DNA from: Solirubrobacter deserti
Lineage (GTDB): Bacteria; Actinomycetota; Thermoleophilia; Solirubrobacterales; Solirubrobacteraceae
Direction: 5' to 3'
NCBI RefSeq assembly: GCF_027587175.1
Contig: NZ_JAPCID010000006.1
Coordinates: forward strand, 62,001 to 126,000
DNA: 64,000 nt
Shown: positions 26,801-34,162 of the stretch, one piece after another
Position numbering within the stretch: position 1 is the first letter of the stretch
How the letters are laid out: each line of letters starts with the position of its first letter
Program-made: the position numbers and the translations under genes
Notes under the pieces: model-generated
Told to the model about the DNA's origin: nothing
The model's input: only the letters and a program-made list of their open reading frames with translations
The model's database searches: none

Positions 26801-27229
26801 GGCGGCGTGACCGCCGAGAGCGTGCGCGAGTGGGCGACGGCTCAGGGCTGCGTGTTCGAGGCGCCGCCGGTCGACGTCGGCGTAGGCGGCGAGGTGCCGG
26901 CCGTGCTGTCGCTCGCGGTCGGGTCGGCGACCTTCGCCCCGTTCGTCCCAGGCGTGGCGGCCGAGTACACGGCGAACACGACCGCGACGGTCACCTCCAC
27001 CGCGGGTGACGCCGCGCTCTCGGTCTCCGAGCCCGGCCATCTGGCCAACGGTGCGTACGCGCTGCGCGAGCCGCTGCGCGTGGAGCTCGGGAAGGCGGCG
27101 TGGACCGGGCCGGTCGGCAAGGAAGACATCGACGTGACGTTCAAGCAGGCGATCGGCGCGAGCGAGCCGCTGCGCACCGGCCGCTACAGCCGCACGCTGA
27201 CGTTCACGCTCTCGACGACGACGCCGTGA
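23846..27229 (+). CDS. Secreted GH78 alpha-L-rhamnosidase with inserted beta-sandwich and C-terminal module
   Basis: A 1127-residue exported protein with a signal peptide (MRRVLIAAVIVLACPAGAMA). Residues about 25-115 are a fibronectin-like domain. About 130-230 is an inserted laminin-G/DUF1080-like sandwich, with its pieces split around VRVLYSND. The GH78 N-domain runs about 280-420. The catalytic (alpha/alpha)6 barrel starts near DSPSRERAPYEGDN (Asp at about 615), with the second acidic region GAGSPMEAWDP near 870-876. Residues about 1014-1127 are the module shared with the S15 peptidase. It should release terminal rhamnose from plant or bacterial polysaccharide or glycoside. The gene is 15 bases after the STAS gene and may be on its transcript. 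Confidence 0.85.
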   Translation: MRRVLIAAVIVLACPAGAMAATPAGLTVEHQTQPLAVEAAAPLLGWHGAGDAYQVKVGTSPQRLGDVWDSGKVTSSESVNVPYGGPPLPAATRLYWTVRTFDGDRASAYAPPASFGTAVKSSWTATPIWSSAPVLGSDYDVELDFTVTTVAAGVKFRVNGPNAFMWQIRGDASNELRPHVQVNGTYSQLKAVKLPMTIGLNTKHKLRINAAGSTIRTYIDDVLVDTTVDARNPAGSIGFRHGMTESARFDNVKVTGDRVLYSNDFTSAGTDFACGSVSNGELVVGTARDCAYGVTDNWAFLRKAFRVADKPIAWATAYVSGRSTEPARQYVFKLSLNGKVVGVGPTRAINNATQTMYNAYDVTPFLQPGDNALGALAYTTTDKKFIAQLVIAYADGTREVVNSDTSWKALSGEVALPQAGSVGTSYYAAPVENIDARAYPSGFDTPAFDDAAWADATAKTAIQGLTGTPAANVEQRLRAPVRVVKKADKHYFVDFGRTVVGGMQLRLSGPGTVELRYGEELTDATTVDHTMRTGNTYRDVWTLRPGTQTLSPWGYRVFRYAEIIGAEPEDIQAASLVYPFDPNASSWSSSNADLDKVVDFNREGVRELNLDLHLDSPSRERAPYEGDNLIHMLIQGYTDGDWTLSKHTLQWLAVNETWPTEWRLASILSAHEYWRNTGDLKAVADYYEDLKGFVPMRWIRASDGLVQKEPGNSSQANGDLVDWPQGERDGYVFSNVNTVINAWSYKALADMAQIAAALDKTEDAATWSAAATRLKAAINTHLFENGRYKDGLTASHASVHASVFAVAMGVAGPEQLGPATQYIAERGIACSVFCANFLIDALYDGGRAEDAVRLMTSTGQRSWLHIIEQGAGSPMEAWDPALKSNTTFSHPWSASPAYLVYRGALGIEALEPGYKRFSVKPQPGGLTRAAGTTPTVRGEVGAAFEQLPSGLDLAVKVPANSTAVVTLPGRFPVEVGAGCHLLSTRGGVTAESVREWATAQGCVFEAPPVDVGVGGEVPAVLSLAVGSATFAPFVPGVAAEYTANTTATVTSTAGDAALSVSEPGHLANGAYALREPLRVELGKAAWTGPVGKEDIDVTFKQAIGASEPLRTGRYSRTLTFTLSTTTP

Positions 27230-27232
27230 GCG

Positions 27233-27544
27233 CTACTCGCCGAGGAGCGTCGCCAGCCCGGTGATCTCGAGCAGGCGCTGGATGGTGGGGGAAGCCGCTT
27301 TGACCGTGAAGCGGCAGCCCGCCTCCAGCGCCTGCCGGCGCGCCTTGAGCAGCACCGCGACGCCCGTGGTGTCCATGAAGGCGACCTCCGAGAGGTCGAT
27401 CCGCAGCCACTCGGGCTCGGCCTCGAACGCGATCTGGAGCTCGCGGTTGAGCCGCACCGAGGTGAGCAGATCGACCTCTCCGACCACCACCACCGTGGTG
27501 GTCCTGTCCTCGTGCGTCGTGCGCACGTCAAGCCCCGGCGGCAT
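27233..27544 (-). CDS. STAS-domain anti-sigma factor antagonist
   Basis: A 103-residue STAS protein. TVVVVGEVDLLTSVRLNREL begins the fold and VAFMDTTGVAVLL holds the regulatory Thr-Thr at the phosphorylation site. It is not a close copy of the STAS protein at 23468-23830. It converges on the rhamnosidase gene with 3 bases between them and diverges from the PhzF gene, with only 21 bases between start codons. No partner kinase or sigma gene is adjacent. Confidence 0.88.
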   Translation of the reverse strand: MPPGLDVRTTHEDRTTTVVVVGEVDLLTSVRLNRELQIAFEAEPEWLRIDLSEVAFMDTTGVAVLLKARRQALEAGCRFTVKAASPTIQRLLEITGLATLLGE

Positions 27545-27565
27545 ACGACCCGGCACGCTACCGGT

Positions 27566-28381
27566 ATGGCTCGCGCGTTCAAGCAAGTGGATGTCTTCAC
27601 CACCCGGCCGTACTACGGGAATCCGGTCGCCGTCGTGCTCGACGCCGACGGCGTGTCCACCGAGGCGATGCAGCGCTTCGCGCAGTGGACGAACCTCTCC
27701 GAGACGACGTTCGTGCTCCCACCGACCGAGGGCGGCGACTACCGGGTGCGGATCTTCACGCCCACGCAGGAGCTCCCGTTCGCCGGCCATCCGACGCTCG
27801 GCACCTGCCACGCGTGGTTGGAGGCGGGCGGCGTGCCGGCGGGTGAGGACGTGCTGCAGGAGTGCGGGGCCGGGCTCGTCCGGGTGCGGCGCGACGAAGG
27901 CCGCCTGGCGTTCGCGGCGCCGCCGCTGATCCGCTCGGGCCCGGTCGAGGAGGCGGACGTGCGGCACGCGGCCGACGTGCTGCGGATCGCGCGGGAGGAC
28001 ATCGTGGACGCGCAGTGGGCCGACAACGGGCCGGGGTGGATGGCGGTGCTGCTCTCGAGTGCCGAAGCGGTGCTGGCGCTCGAGCCGGGGTTCGTCGACT
28101 TCGACCTGGGCGTGGTCGGCCCGGGCGGAGCGGAGGACTGGGAGCTGCGCGCGTTCTTCCCGCTCAACGGCGCAACGGTCGAGGACCCGGTGACGGGGTC
28201 GCTCAACGCCTCCGTGGCGGAATGGCTGCTGGCGACGGGCCGCGCAAGCGCGCCCTACGTCGCGTGCCAGGGCACCGCGCTCGGCCGCGCGGGGCGGATT
28301 CACGTGTCCCGAGACGACGAGGGTGTCGTGTGGGTCGGCGGCGGCGCGGTGACGTTGATTTCTGGCGAGGTGGCGCTATAG
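27566..28381 (+). CDS. PhzF-family isomerase/epimerase
   Basis: A 271-residue PhzF-like protein. The N-terminal half begins MARAFKQVDVFTTRPYYGNP and has the catalytic-type glutamate Glu46 in TNLSETTFVL. RIFTPTQELPFAGHPTLGTCH and the C-terminal EDPVTGSLNASVAEWL are the paired family motifs. Members isomerise small acids, but most are not phenazine enzymes and the substrate here is unknown. The ATG lies 21 bases from the divergent STAS start. Its stop codon lies inside an operator-like palindrome for the next gene. Confidence 0.88.
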   Translation: MARAFKQVDVFTTRPYYGNPVAVVLDADGVSTEAMQRFAQWTNLSETTFVLPPTEGGDYRVRIFTPTQELPFAGHPTLGTCHAWLEAGGVPAGEDVLQECGAGLVRVRRDEGRLAFAAPPLIRSGPVEEADVRHAADVLRIAREDIVDAQWADNGPGWMAVLLSSAEAVLALEPGFVDFDLGVVGPGGAEDWELRAFFPLNGATVEDPVTGSLNASVAEWLLATGRASAPYVACQGTALGRAGRIHVSRDDEGVVWVGGGAVTLISGEVAL

Positions 28382-28396
28382 TTGTTCGTGCAACTA
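28379..28396. promoter_or_regulatory. MarR-like operator TAGTTG-N6-CAACTA
   Basis: A perfect 6+6 inverted repeat with a 6-base centre, beginning with the stop codon of the PhzF gene and ending 21 bases before the dioxygenase ATG. Many MarR-family operators have this size and the TTG...CAA core. No marR gene is in the immediate neighbourhood, so the regulator would act from elsewhere. Confidence 0.6.
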
Positions 28397-28417
28397 CTTG
28401 AGAACGGGGACGCGAGC

Positions 28418-29299
28418 ATGGAACTCCAGGGCCTGCACCACATCACGATGATCACCGGCGACGCCCAGAAGAACGTCGACTTCTACGCCGACACGCTCGG
28501 GCTGCGGCTCGTGAAGAAGACGGTCAACTTCGACGCGCCGGACGCCTACCACCTGTACTTCGGCGACGAGGCCGGGACGCCCGGCACGATCCTCACCTGG
28601 TTCGAGTTCGCGGGCGCGCGCCGCGGCCGCGCGGGCGCCGGGCAGATCCACACGATCCAGCTGGGTGTGGCTTCCGGTGAGGCGCTGGAGTTCTGGGCCG
28701 CGCGGCTCGGTGGGGAACGCTCCGGCGATGTGGTGCGCTTCGAGGACTACGACGCGCTGCGGTTCGAGCTGGTGATCAGCGACGCCGAGCCGCGGCGCGC
28801 GGTGCATCCGGAGATCCCCGAGGCGTTCGCCATCACGGGGATCGTGGGCGCGCGAGCCTACGGGCAGACCGGGCCGCACCCGGTGCTCACCGAGCTGCTG
28901 GGCTTCGGCACCGACGGCGACGACTTCACCCTGCCGGGGTTCCGGTGGGCCTACGACGCGCCGCCGGCCGAGCGCGCGCTGATGGGCGCCGGCACCGTGC
29001 ACCACATCGCGTGGGCCTCGCGCGACGAGGACCACCTGGCGTGGCAGGCGAGGGTGGCCGAGGCCGGCCTGGGCGTGAGCGACGTCCGCGACCGCGACTA
29101 CTTCCAGTCGATCTACTTCGGCGAGCCGCGCGGCATCCTGTTCGAGATCGCGACCCTCTCGCCGGGCTTCGCGGTCGACGAAGCGCCCGAGTCGCTGGGT
29201 GAGGCGCTGCGGCTGCCCTCCCAGCACGAGCACCTGCGCCCGCAGCTGGAGAAGGTCCTGCGCCCGGTCGTCAACCCGCGTTCGAAGGAGCTGGTGTGA
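28418..29299 (+). CDS. Ring-cleaving dioxygenase-like VOC protein (MhqO/MhqE type)
   Basis: A 293-residue protein made of two glyoxalase/VOC repeats. The first begins MELQGLHHITMITGDAQKNV, giving the first metal histidine. The second contains GTVHHIAWASRDEDHLAWQ, and GILFEIATLSPGF supplies the metal glutamate. This layout matches hydroquinone-type extradiol dioxygenases of the Bacillus mhq operons. The ATG at 28418 fits the fold; an in-frame TTG at 28382 would sit inside the operator. Its TGA overlaps the GTG of the esterase gene. Detoxification of quinones or a thiol-reactive aromatic is inferred from this pairing. Confidence 0.86.
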   Translation: MELQGLHHITMITGDAQKNVDFYADTLGLRLVKKTVNFDAPDAYHLYFGDEAGTPGTILTWFEFAGARRGRAGAGQIHTIQLGVASGEALEFWAARLGGERSGDVVRFEDYDALRFELVISDAEPRRAVHPEIPEAFAITGIVGARAYGQTGPHPVLTELLGFGTDGDDFTLPGFRWAYDAPPAERALMGAGTVHHIAWASRDEDHLAWQARVAEAGLGVSDVRDRDYFQSIYFGEPRGILFEIATLSPGFAVDEAPESLGEALRLPSQHEHLRPQLEKVLRPVVNPRSKELV

Positions 29300-29946
29300 G
29301 CCTTTTGTATGACGAGCGGCCTTCTGCCGGCGAGGCCGAGGGCCTGCTGATCCTCCACCACGGCCGCGGTGCCGACGAGCACGACCTGCTCTCCCTCGGC
29401 GACACGCTGGACCCGGAGCGGCGGCTGCACGTGGTCACCCCGCGCGCGCCGCTGACGCTGGGCGGCTGGCCGGGCTACCACTGGTACGTGGTGCCGCGGG
29501 TCGGCTACCCCGACCACGACACGTTCCACAACGCCTACCGGGAGCTGTCGCAGTTCCACGACGAGCTGTGGAGGCGGACCGGGATCGCGCCCGAGCGCAC
29601 GATCTTCGGCGGGTTCTCGATGGGCTCGGTGATGTCGTACTCGCTCGGCCTGGGCGCCGACCGCCCGGCGCCGGCCGGCATCCTGGCCTTCTCGGGCTTC
29701 ATCCCGGTCGTCGACGACTGGCAGCCGGACCTGGCCAAGCGGCCGCACGTCTTCATCGCGCACGGGCGGCAGGACCCGGTGATGGAGGTCGGCTTCGCGC
29801 GGCGGGCGAACGAGTTGCTGGTCGCGGGCGGGCTGGACGTCGAGTACCACGAGTCCGACGCCGCCCACCACATCGATCCGGCGCACGTCCCGGCCGCGGT
29901 CGACTTCGTCGGACGGACCCTCGTAGGGACCTCGAACGCAAGATAG
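29296..29946 (+). CDS. Phospholipase/carboxylesterase-type alpha/beta hydrolase (MhqD-like)
   Basis: A 216-residue esterase starting GTG, four bases into the dioxygenase stop (GTGA). The catalytic triad is visible: Ser108 in FGGFSMGSV, Asp160 in HGRQDPVM and a histidine at 191/192 in AAHHIDPAHV. The N-terminal LLILHHGRGADEHDL supplies the oxyanion loop. Pairing of a VOC ring-cleaving dioxygenase with this esterase repeats the mhqE-mhqD arrangement in Firmicutes that answers quinone stress. Confidence 0.88.
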   Translation: MSLLYDERPSAGEAEGLLILHHGRGADEHDLLSLGDTLDPERRLHVVTPRAPLTLGGWPGYHWYVVPRVGYPDHDTFHNAYRELSQFHDELWRRTGIAPERTIFGGFSMGSVMSYSLGLGADRPAPAGILAFSGFIPVVDDWQPDLAKRPHVFIAHGRQDPVMEVGFARRANELLVAGGLDVEYHESDAAHHIDPAHVPAAVDFVGRTLVGTSNAR

Positions 29947-29962
29947 GGAGCAGCTCCCGATG

Positions 29963-29995
29963 TGCCGCGAAGCTTCCGGCCGTAGCTTCGCGGCA
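29963..29995. terminator. Perfect 12-bp hairpin overlapping the methyltransferase start
   Basis: TGCCGCGAAGCT, a 9-base loop, then AGCTTCGCGGCA. The stem begins 17 bases after the esterase stop and its last base is the A of the next ATG. There is no T-tract, so an intrinsic terminator is doubtful. It could also be an operator, or a hairpin that hides the methyltransferase start. Confidence 0.5.
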
Positions 29996-30810
29996 TGACC
30001 ACGATTCCTTCCTCTGGGCTCAAGGCCAAGCACGCCGCCATGTGGGCCAGCGGCGACTACCCCGGGATGGTCGAGACCTTCCTGACGCCGCTCGGCCCGC
30101 GGCTCGTCGACGCCATCGCCATTCAGCCCGGCGCCCGCGTGCTGGACGTCGCCGCCGGCACGGGCAACGCCTCGATCCCGGCCGCCGAGCGCGGCGCGCA
30201 CGTGACCGCTTCCGACCTCACGCCGGAGCTGCTGGCCGCGGGCGCCGCCCGCACGGACCTGCCGATCGAGTGGGTGACCGCCGACGCCGAGGCGCTCCCG
30301 TTCGAGGACGAGTCCTTCGACGTCGTCATGTCCGCGATCGGCGTCATGTTCGCGCCGCACCACCAGGACGCCGCGGACGAGCTCGTGCGCGTGACGCGCG
30401 TCGGCGGAACCGTCGGCCTGCTGAGCTGGGCGCCCGACGGCATGCTCGGCGCGCTGTTCCGCACCATGGCCCCGTACGCGCCGCCGCCCCCGCCCGGCGC
30501 CTCCGCTCCGCCGCTGTGGGGTGGAGAAGGGCATCTGCGCAAGCTGTTCGGCGACCGCGTCGAGTGGAAGACGATGCGCCGCGAGGTGCTCGAGATCACC
30601 TGCTTCGAGCAGGCGCGCGACTACGGCGCGCTGTTCAAGGCCCGCTACGGCCCGACGATCTCGATCCGCGCCAACGCCGTCCGCGAGGGCCGCGAGGCCG
30701 AGTTCGACGCCGCGCTGGACGCCTTCTGCGACGAGTGGAACCTCGCCGAGCCCGGCGAGCCCGCCCGCTTCGAGATGGCCTACCTGCTGTCAACCGGGAC
30801 GCGCGGCTAG
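29995..30810 (+). CDS. Class I SAM-dependent methyltransferase
   Basis: A 271-residue methyltransferase. SAM motif I is VLDVAAGTGNASIPAAERG, followed by ASDLTPELL and the motif-II region ADAEALPFEDESFDVV. That makes it a UbiE/Methyltransf_11-type small-molecule methylase. The C-terminal part contains a proline run, APPPPPGASAPPLWGGEG, which is common in this branch. The substrate is unknown. It converges on the luxR gene with a 21-base tail overlap. Confidence 0.85.
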   Translation: MTTIPSSGLKAKHAAMWASGDYPGMVETFLTPLGPRLVDAIAIQPGARVLDVAAGTGNASIPAAERGAHVTASDLTPELLAAGAARTDLPIEWVTADAEALPFEDESFDVVMSAIGVMFAPHHQDAADELVRVTRVGGTVGLLSWAPDGMLGALFRTMAPYAPPPPPGASAPPLWGGEGHLRKLFGDRVEWKTMRREVLEITCFEQARDYGALFKARYGPTISIRANAVREGREAEFDAALDAFCDEWNLAEPGEPARFEMAYLLSTGTRG

Positions 30811-33240
30811 CTCTCTGCGCGACGACACGCCGAGCTTGCCGAGCACGGACGACACGTGATGGTCGACGGTCTTGGGCGAGATCACGAGCGCTTCGGCGAT
30901 CTCGGCGTTCGTCGCTCCGGTACGCAGTTGCGCGAGCACCTCGGTCTCGCGCGGGGTGAGCCCGTCGGCGTGCTCGCGGGCGGCCGCGCGCGGACCGCGC
31001 GGGATCTTCTTCACCCCGCGCGCTCGGAGCTCCCGCCGGAAGTGCGCGGCGACGCGCGTGGCACCGAGCCGGTCGTAGGTCGCGAGCGCCTCGACGTCGC
31101 CCGCCTCGGCGAGTGCGTTGGCGGCGTCGAAGACGTACCCGATCTCCTCCCACGCCGCGGCCGCCGCGCGCCAGTCGCCGGCGGCCGCGAGCGCGTACGG
31201 CGCGGGGTCGTCCGGGTGCGGCGGGATGTCGCGCCCGGCGCGCCGCAGCCAGTGGGCGAGCTCGGCGCGGCTCCAGTGGTGGTCGCGCGCGTCGGCGAGC
31301 GCGTACGTGGTCTCGAGCATCGGCACGCGGTCCTCCAGCGCGCCGTCGAGCCACGCGTGCTCGGCGAGCGCGGCGACCGTCGGGGCGATGCGCTGCAGCT
31401 CGCCGGCCGCGGTCGCGACGCGCCAGGCCTCCTCGAGCGTGGTGCCGGCGTCCGGATCGCCGCGGCGCGCGCGGATGCGGCCGAGCGTGATCAGCGCGGG
31501 GCAGAGGCTCACGCCGCGTTGCTCGCCCAGCGCGAGCGAAGCGCGGGCGTCCGCCTCGGCCGCGGGCGGGTCGCCGAGGAACAGCCGCACCACCGCGCGC
31601 ACGCCGAGCGCGTACTGCGCGTAGCCGTCGAGCTCGCGCTCCTGCGCGAACGCGAGCGCGGCGTCGAGGTCGGCGATCAGGCGCGGATCCCCGCGGCGGC
31701 GGGAGAGCGTCGCGGTCGCGCGGTTGATCAGCGCGCGGCAGCGGTTGTCGTCGTCGCGGGTGAGCTCGATCGCCTCCGCGAGCAGCGCGCGGCCGCGTTC
31801 GGTCTCCGGCCCACCGATCAACGCCGTTCCGACGTTGGTGAGCGCGTGCACGACCGTCTCGACGTCACCCAGCTCGCGCGCCATCGCGGCGGCGCGCTCG
31901 CCGAGGACGATCGAGCGCTCGAGGTCGTCGTGCAGCATCGCCAGTTGCGACTGCGCGCTGAGCGCCATCGCCAGCTCGCGCGTGGCGCCGAGCGGCTCGA
32001 GGATCGCGATCGCCTCGTCGCCCGCCGCGACCGCCTCCTCGCCGCGCCCCGACCACCACAGCAGGCGCGAGAGCCAGCGCAGGTCGTCGCCGTGCCGGCA
32101 CGGATCTCCGGCGTGGAGCTCGATCAGGCGCCGGCGCGCCTCGATCCCGCGCTCCGGCCAGCCGCTCAGGTACGCCTCGACCGCGACGCCCTCCAGCGCC
32201 TCCTCGCCCGCGCCCGCCGCGACCGCCGCCTCCCACTGCTCCAGCGCCTGCCGGTGCGCCGCGCCCGCCGCCCGCGCGGCCGGCGGGGCGAGGCGCAGGA
32301 TCGCCTCGGCGTCGCCTGTGCGCCGCGCGTGGTGCGCGAGCTGCGCGGGATCGTCGTGGCCGGCGAACTCGAGCGCCGCCAGCACGCGCCGGTCGAGCAC
32401 GCGCCGCTCCATCGGCGGCAGGCTGTCCTCGACCGCCCGCCGCGCGAGGTCGTGCCGGAACGCGAGCGCGTCGCCCTGCATCTGCAGCAGGCCGGCGGCG
32501 ATGCACTCGTCGATCGCGGCCGCCGGCTCGGCGATCAGCCACAGCTCGGTCGCGCCCGGCACCACCGCGCACAGCTCGACCACCGCCCGCGCACGGTCCG
32601 ACAGCGCGCCGACCCGCAGCTCGACCGCGTCCCGCACGCTCGCGGGCACGCCGTCCCCGCCCGCCGCGAGCGCCTCGGTGACGAAGAACGGGTTGCCGCC
32701 GGTGACCGCGTGCAGGTCGGGCGCGTCGCGGCCGGCGAGGCGCGCGACGGCGGCGGGGGAGAGGGCGCGCGGCTCGATGCGGGCGGCGGGCAGCGAGGAC
32801 AACACGCGCCGGACCTCGCGCCGGGCGTCGGGCCGCGCGGTGAGGACGAGGCACCCGGCGCCACCGGGCGTGAGGCGGCGGCCGAGCAGCGCGATCACGT
32901 CCAGCGTGGCGTCGTCGGCCCAGTGCAGGTCCTCGATCACCAGCAGCGCGGCGTCCTCAAGGGCGGCGCGGGCGGCGGCGAGCACGTCCTCGCGCGAGCC
33001 CTCGGCGACCGCGGTCGCGAACGCGCCGCCGACCTGGCCGGCGACGTCACGCAGCGGGCCGAGCGGGCGCGGGGTGATGAGCGGGTCGCAGGCGCCCCAC
33101 AGCGCGTGGCGGCCGTGGGCGACGGACGCGACCAGCGCGGTCTTGCCGATGCCCGCCTCGCCGAGCACGACGACGACGCCGCCGGACGCGATCGCCGCCT
33201 CCAACGTCGCCCGCTCGTCGTCTCGCTCAAGCAGCTCCAA
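30790..33240 (-). CDS. Large LuxR-family regulator with N-terminal ATPase (LAL type)
   Basis: An 816-residue regulator. The N-terminal ATPase has Walker A VVLGEAGIGKTALVA and Walker B ALLVIEDLHWADDAT. A long alpha-helical, TPR-like middle follows. The C-terminal LuxR helix-turn-helix reads GLTPRETEVLAQLRTGATNAEIAEALVISPKTVDHH (split across residues about 750-790). The first usable start is TTG at 33240, 11 bases after the stop of the EamA gene, so the two may be one operon; ribosome-site support is poor and the true start may differ. LAL regulators often sense a small metabolite, here unknown. Confidence 0.82.
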   Translation of the reverse strand: MELLERDDERATLEAAIASGGVVVVLGEAGIGKTALVASVAHGRHALWGACDPLITPRPLGPLRDVAGQVGGAFATAVAEGSREDVLAAARAALEDAALLVIEDLHWADDATLDVIALLGRRLTPGGAGCLVLTARPDARREVRRVLSSLPAARIEPRALSPAAVARLAGRDAPDLHAVTGGNPFFVTEALAAGGDGVPASVRDAVELRVGALSDRARAVVELCAVVPGATELWLIAEPAAAIDECIAAGLLQMQGDALAFRHDLARRAVEDSLPPMERRVLDRRVLAALEFAGHDDPAQLAHHARRTGDAEAILRLAPPAARAAGAAHRQALEQWEAAVAAGAGEEALEGVAVEAYLSGWPERGIEARRRLIELHAGDPCRHGDDLRWLSRLLWWSGRGEEAVAAGDEAIAILEPLGATRELAMALSAQSQLAMLHDDLERSIVLGERAAAMARELGDVETVVHALTNVGTALIGGPETERGRALLAEAIELTRDDDNRCRALINRATATLSRRRGDPRLIADLDAALAFAQERELDGYAQYALGVRAVVRLFLGDPPAAEADARASLALGEQRGVSLCPALITLGRIRARRGDPDAGTTLEEAWRVATAAGELQRIAPTVAALAEHAWLDGALEDRVPMLETTYALADARDHHWSRAELAHWLRRAGRDIPPHPDDPAPYALAAAGDWRAAAAAWEEIGYVFDAANALAEAGDVEALATYDRLGATRVAAHFRRELRARGVKKIPRGPRAAAREHADGLTPRETEVLAQLRTGATNAEIAEALVISPKTVDHHVSSVLGKLGVSSRRELAARPG

Positions 33241-33251
33241 CGAGCGCGAGC

Positions 33252-34088
33252 CTAACGGTCGCCGGTCTGCACCAGCAAGACCGCGGCCAGCACGAGCCCG
33301 CCGCCGAGCACGCCCGCGAGCCCGATCGTCTCGCCGAACACGACGAAGGCGAGGATCACCGTCACCAGCGGCTCGACCGTCGCGAGGATCGCCGAGCGGG
33401 TCGGGCCGACGCGCGCCAGCCCGGCGAAGAACAGCGCGATCGCGGCGACCGTCGACACGCCCGCCAGGCACAGCAGCCACCACCAGCCCGCCACCGTCAA
33501 CTCGCCGGGCTGGAACTGGCCGACGAGCACGGTGCCGACGGTCAGCGCGCCCGCCGCGCCCGTGCACACGAGCGCGGCGAGCGTCAGCGGCGACATGCGC
33601 TTCGCCACGCTCTCGCTGACGAGGATGTAGCCGCTGTAGACAACGGCCGCGCCGAGCCCGAGCGCCACGCCGACCGGATCCAGCGCGCCCGCGCCGCCCA
33701 CCACGAGCACCAACCCGGCGGAGGAGGCGCCGAGCGCGAGCGCGCGCCGTCGCGTCAGCCGCTCGCGCCCCAGCGCGACCGCCGCCACCGCGACGATGAT
33801 CGGGAACGTGAACACGAGCAGCGAGAGCACGCCCGCGTCGATCCGCGGCAGCGCCGTGAAGTACAGCCCGGCCTGGAGCGCGTAGCCGCCGGCGCCCAGG
33901 CCGAGCGCGATCAGCACGTCCCGTCGCGCGGGCAGCGACCGGCCCGCGCCGCCCGCCCAGAACAGGCCGGACGCGAACAGGAAGCGCAGCGCGAGCAGCG
34001 TGCCCACGGTCGCGCCCTCGGCGTAGGCGAGCTTGCCGAACACGGCCATCGCGCCGAACGTGGCGCCGGAAGCGAGGCAGAAGAACAT
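33252..34088 (-). CDS. EamA/DMT-family transporter
   Basis: A 278-residue membrane protein with ten hydrophobic helices in two homologous halves. It begins MFFCLASGATFGAMAVFGKLAYAEGA, and the second half contains VGPTRSAILATVEPLVTVILAFVVFGETIG, the usual DMT signature region. It probably exports a small metabolite or amino acid. It diverges from a LysR gene with 74 bases between start codons, the common layout of a LysR regulator and its target. Confidence 0.88.
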   Translation of the reverse strand: MFFCLASGATFGAMAVFGKLAYAEGATVGTLLALRFLFASGLFWAGGAGRSLPARRDVLIALGLGAGGYALQAGLYFTALPRIDAGVLSLLVFTFPIIVAVAAVALGRERLTRRRALALGASSAGLVLVVGGAGALDPVGVALGLGAAVVYSGYILVSESVAKRMSPLTLAALVCTGAAGALTVGTVLVGQFQPGELTVAGWWWLLCLAGVSTVAAIALFFAGLARVGPTRSAILATVEPLVTVILAFVVFGETIGLAGVLGGGLVLAAVLLVQTGDR

Positions 34089-34114
34089 GGCTGCACTCTC
34101 CCGCGCATACCGGC

Positions 34115-34135
34115 AAGGATCGACTCCGATTCCTT
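34115..34135. promoter_or_regulatory. Candidate LysR binding site in the divergent gap
   Basis: AAGGA-N11-TCCTT, a 5-bp inverted repeat with the 11-base centre usual for LysR boxes, between the EamA and LysR start codons. An outer ACCGG (34109-34113) and CCGGT (34144-34148) flank it. The half-sites are short, so chance cannot be excluded. Confidence 0.35.
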
Positions 34136-34162
34136 CACGGGAACCGGTAGAGTCGCTACCGA

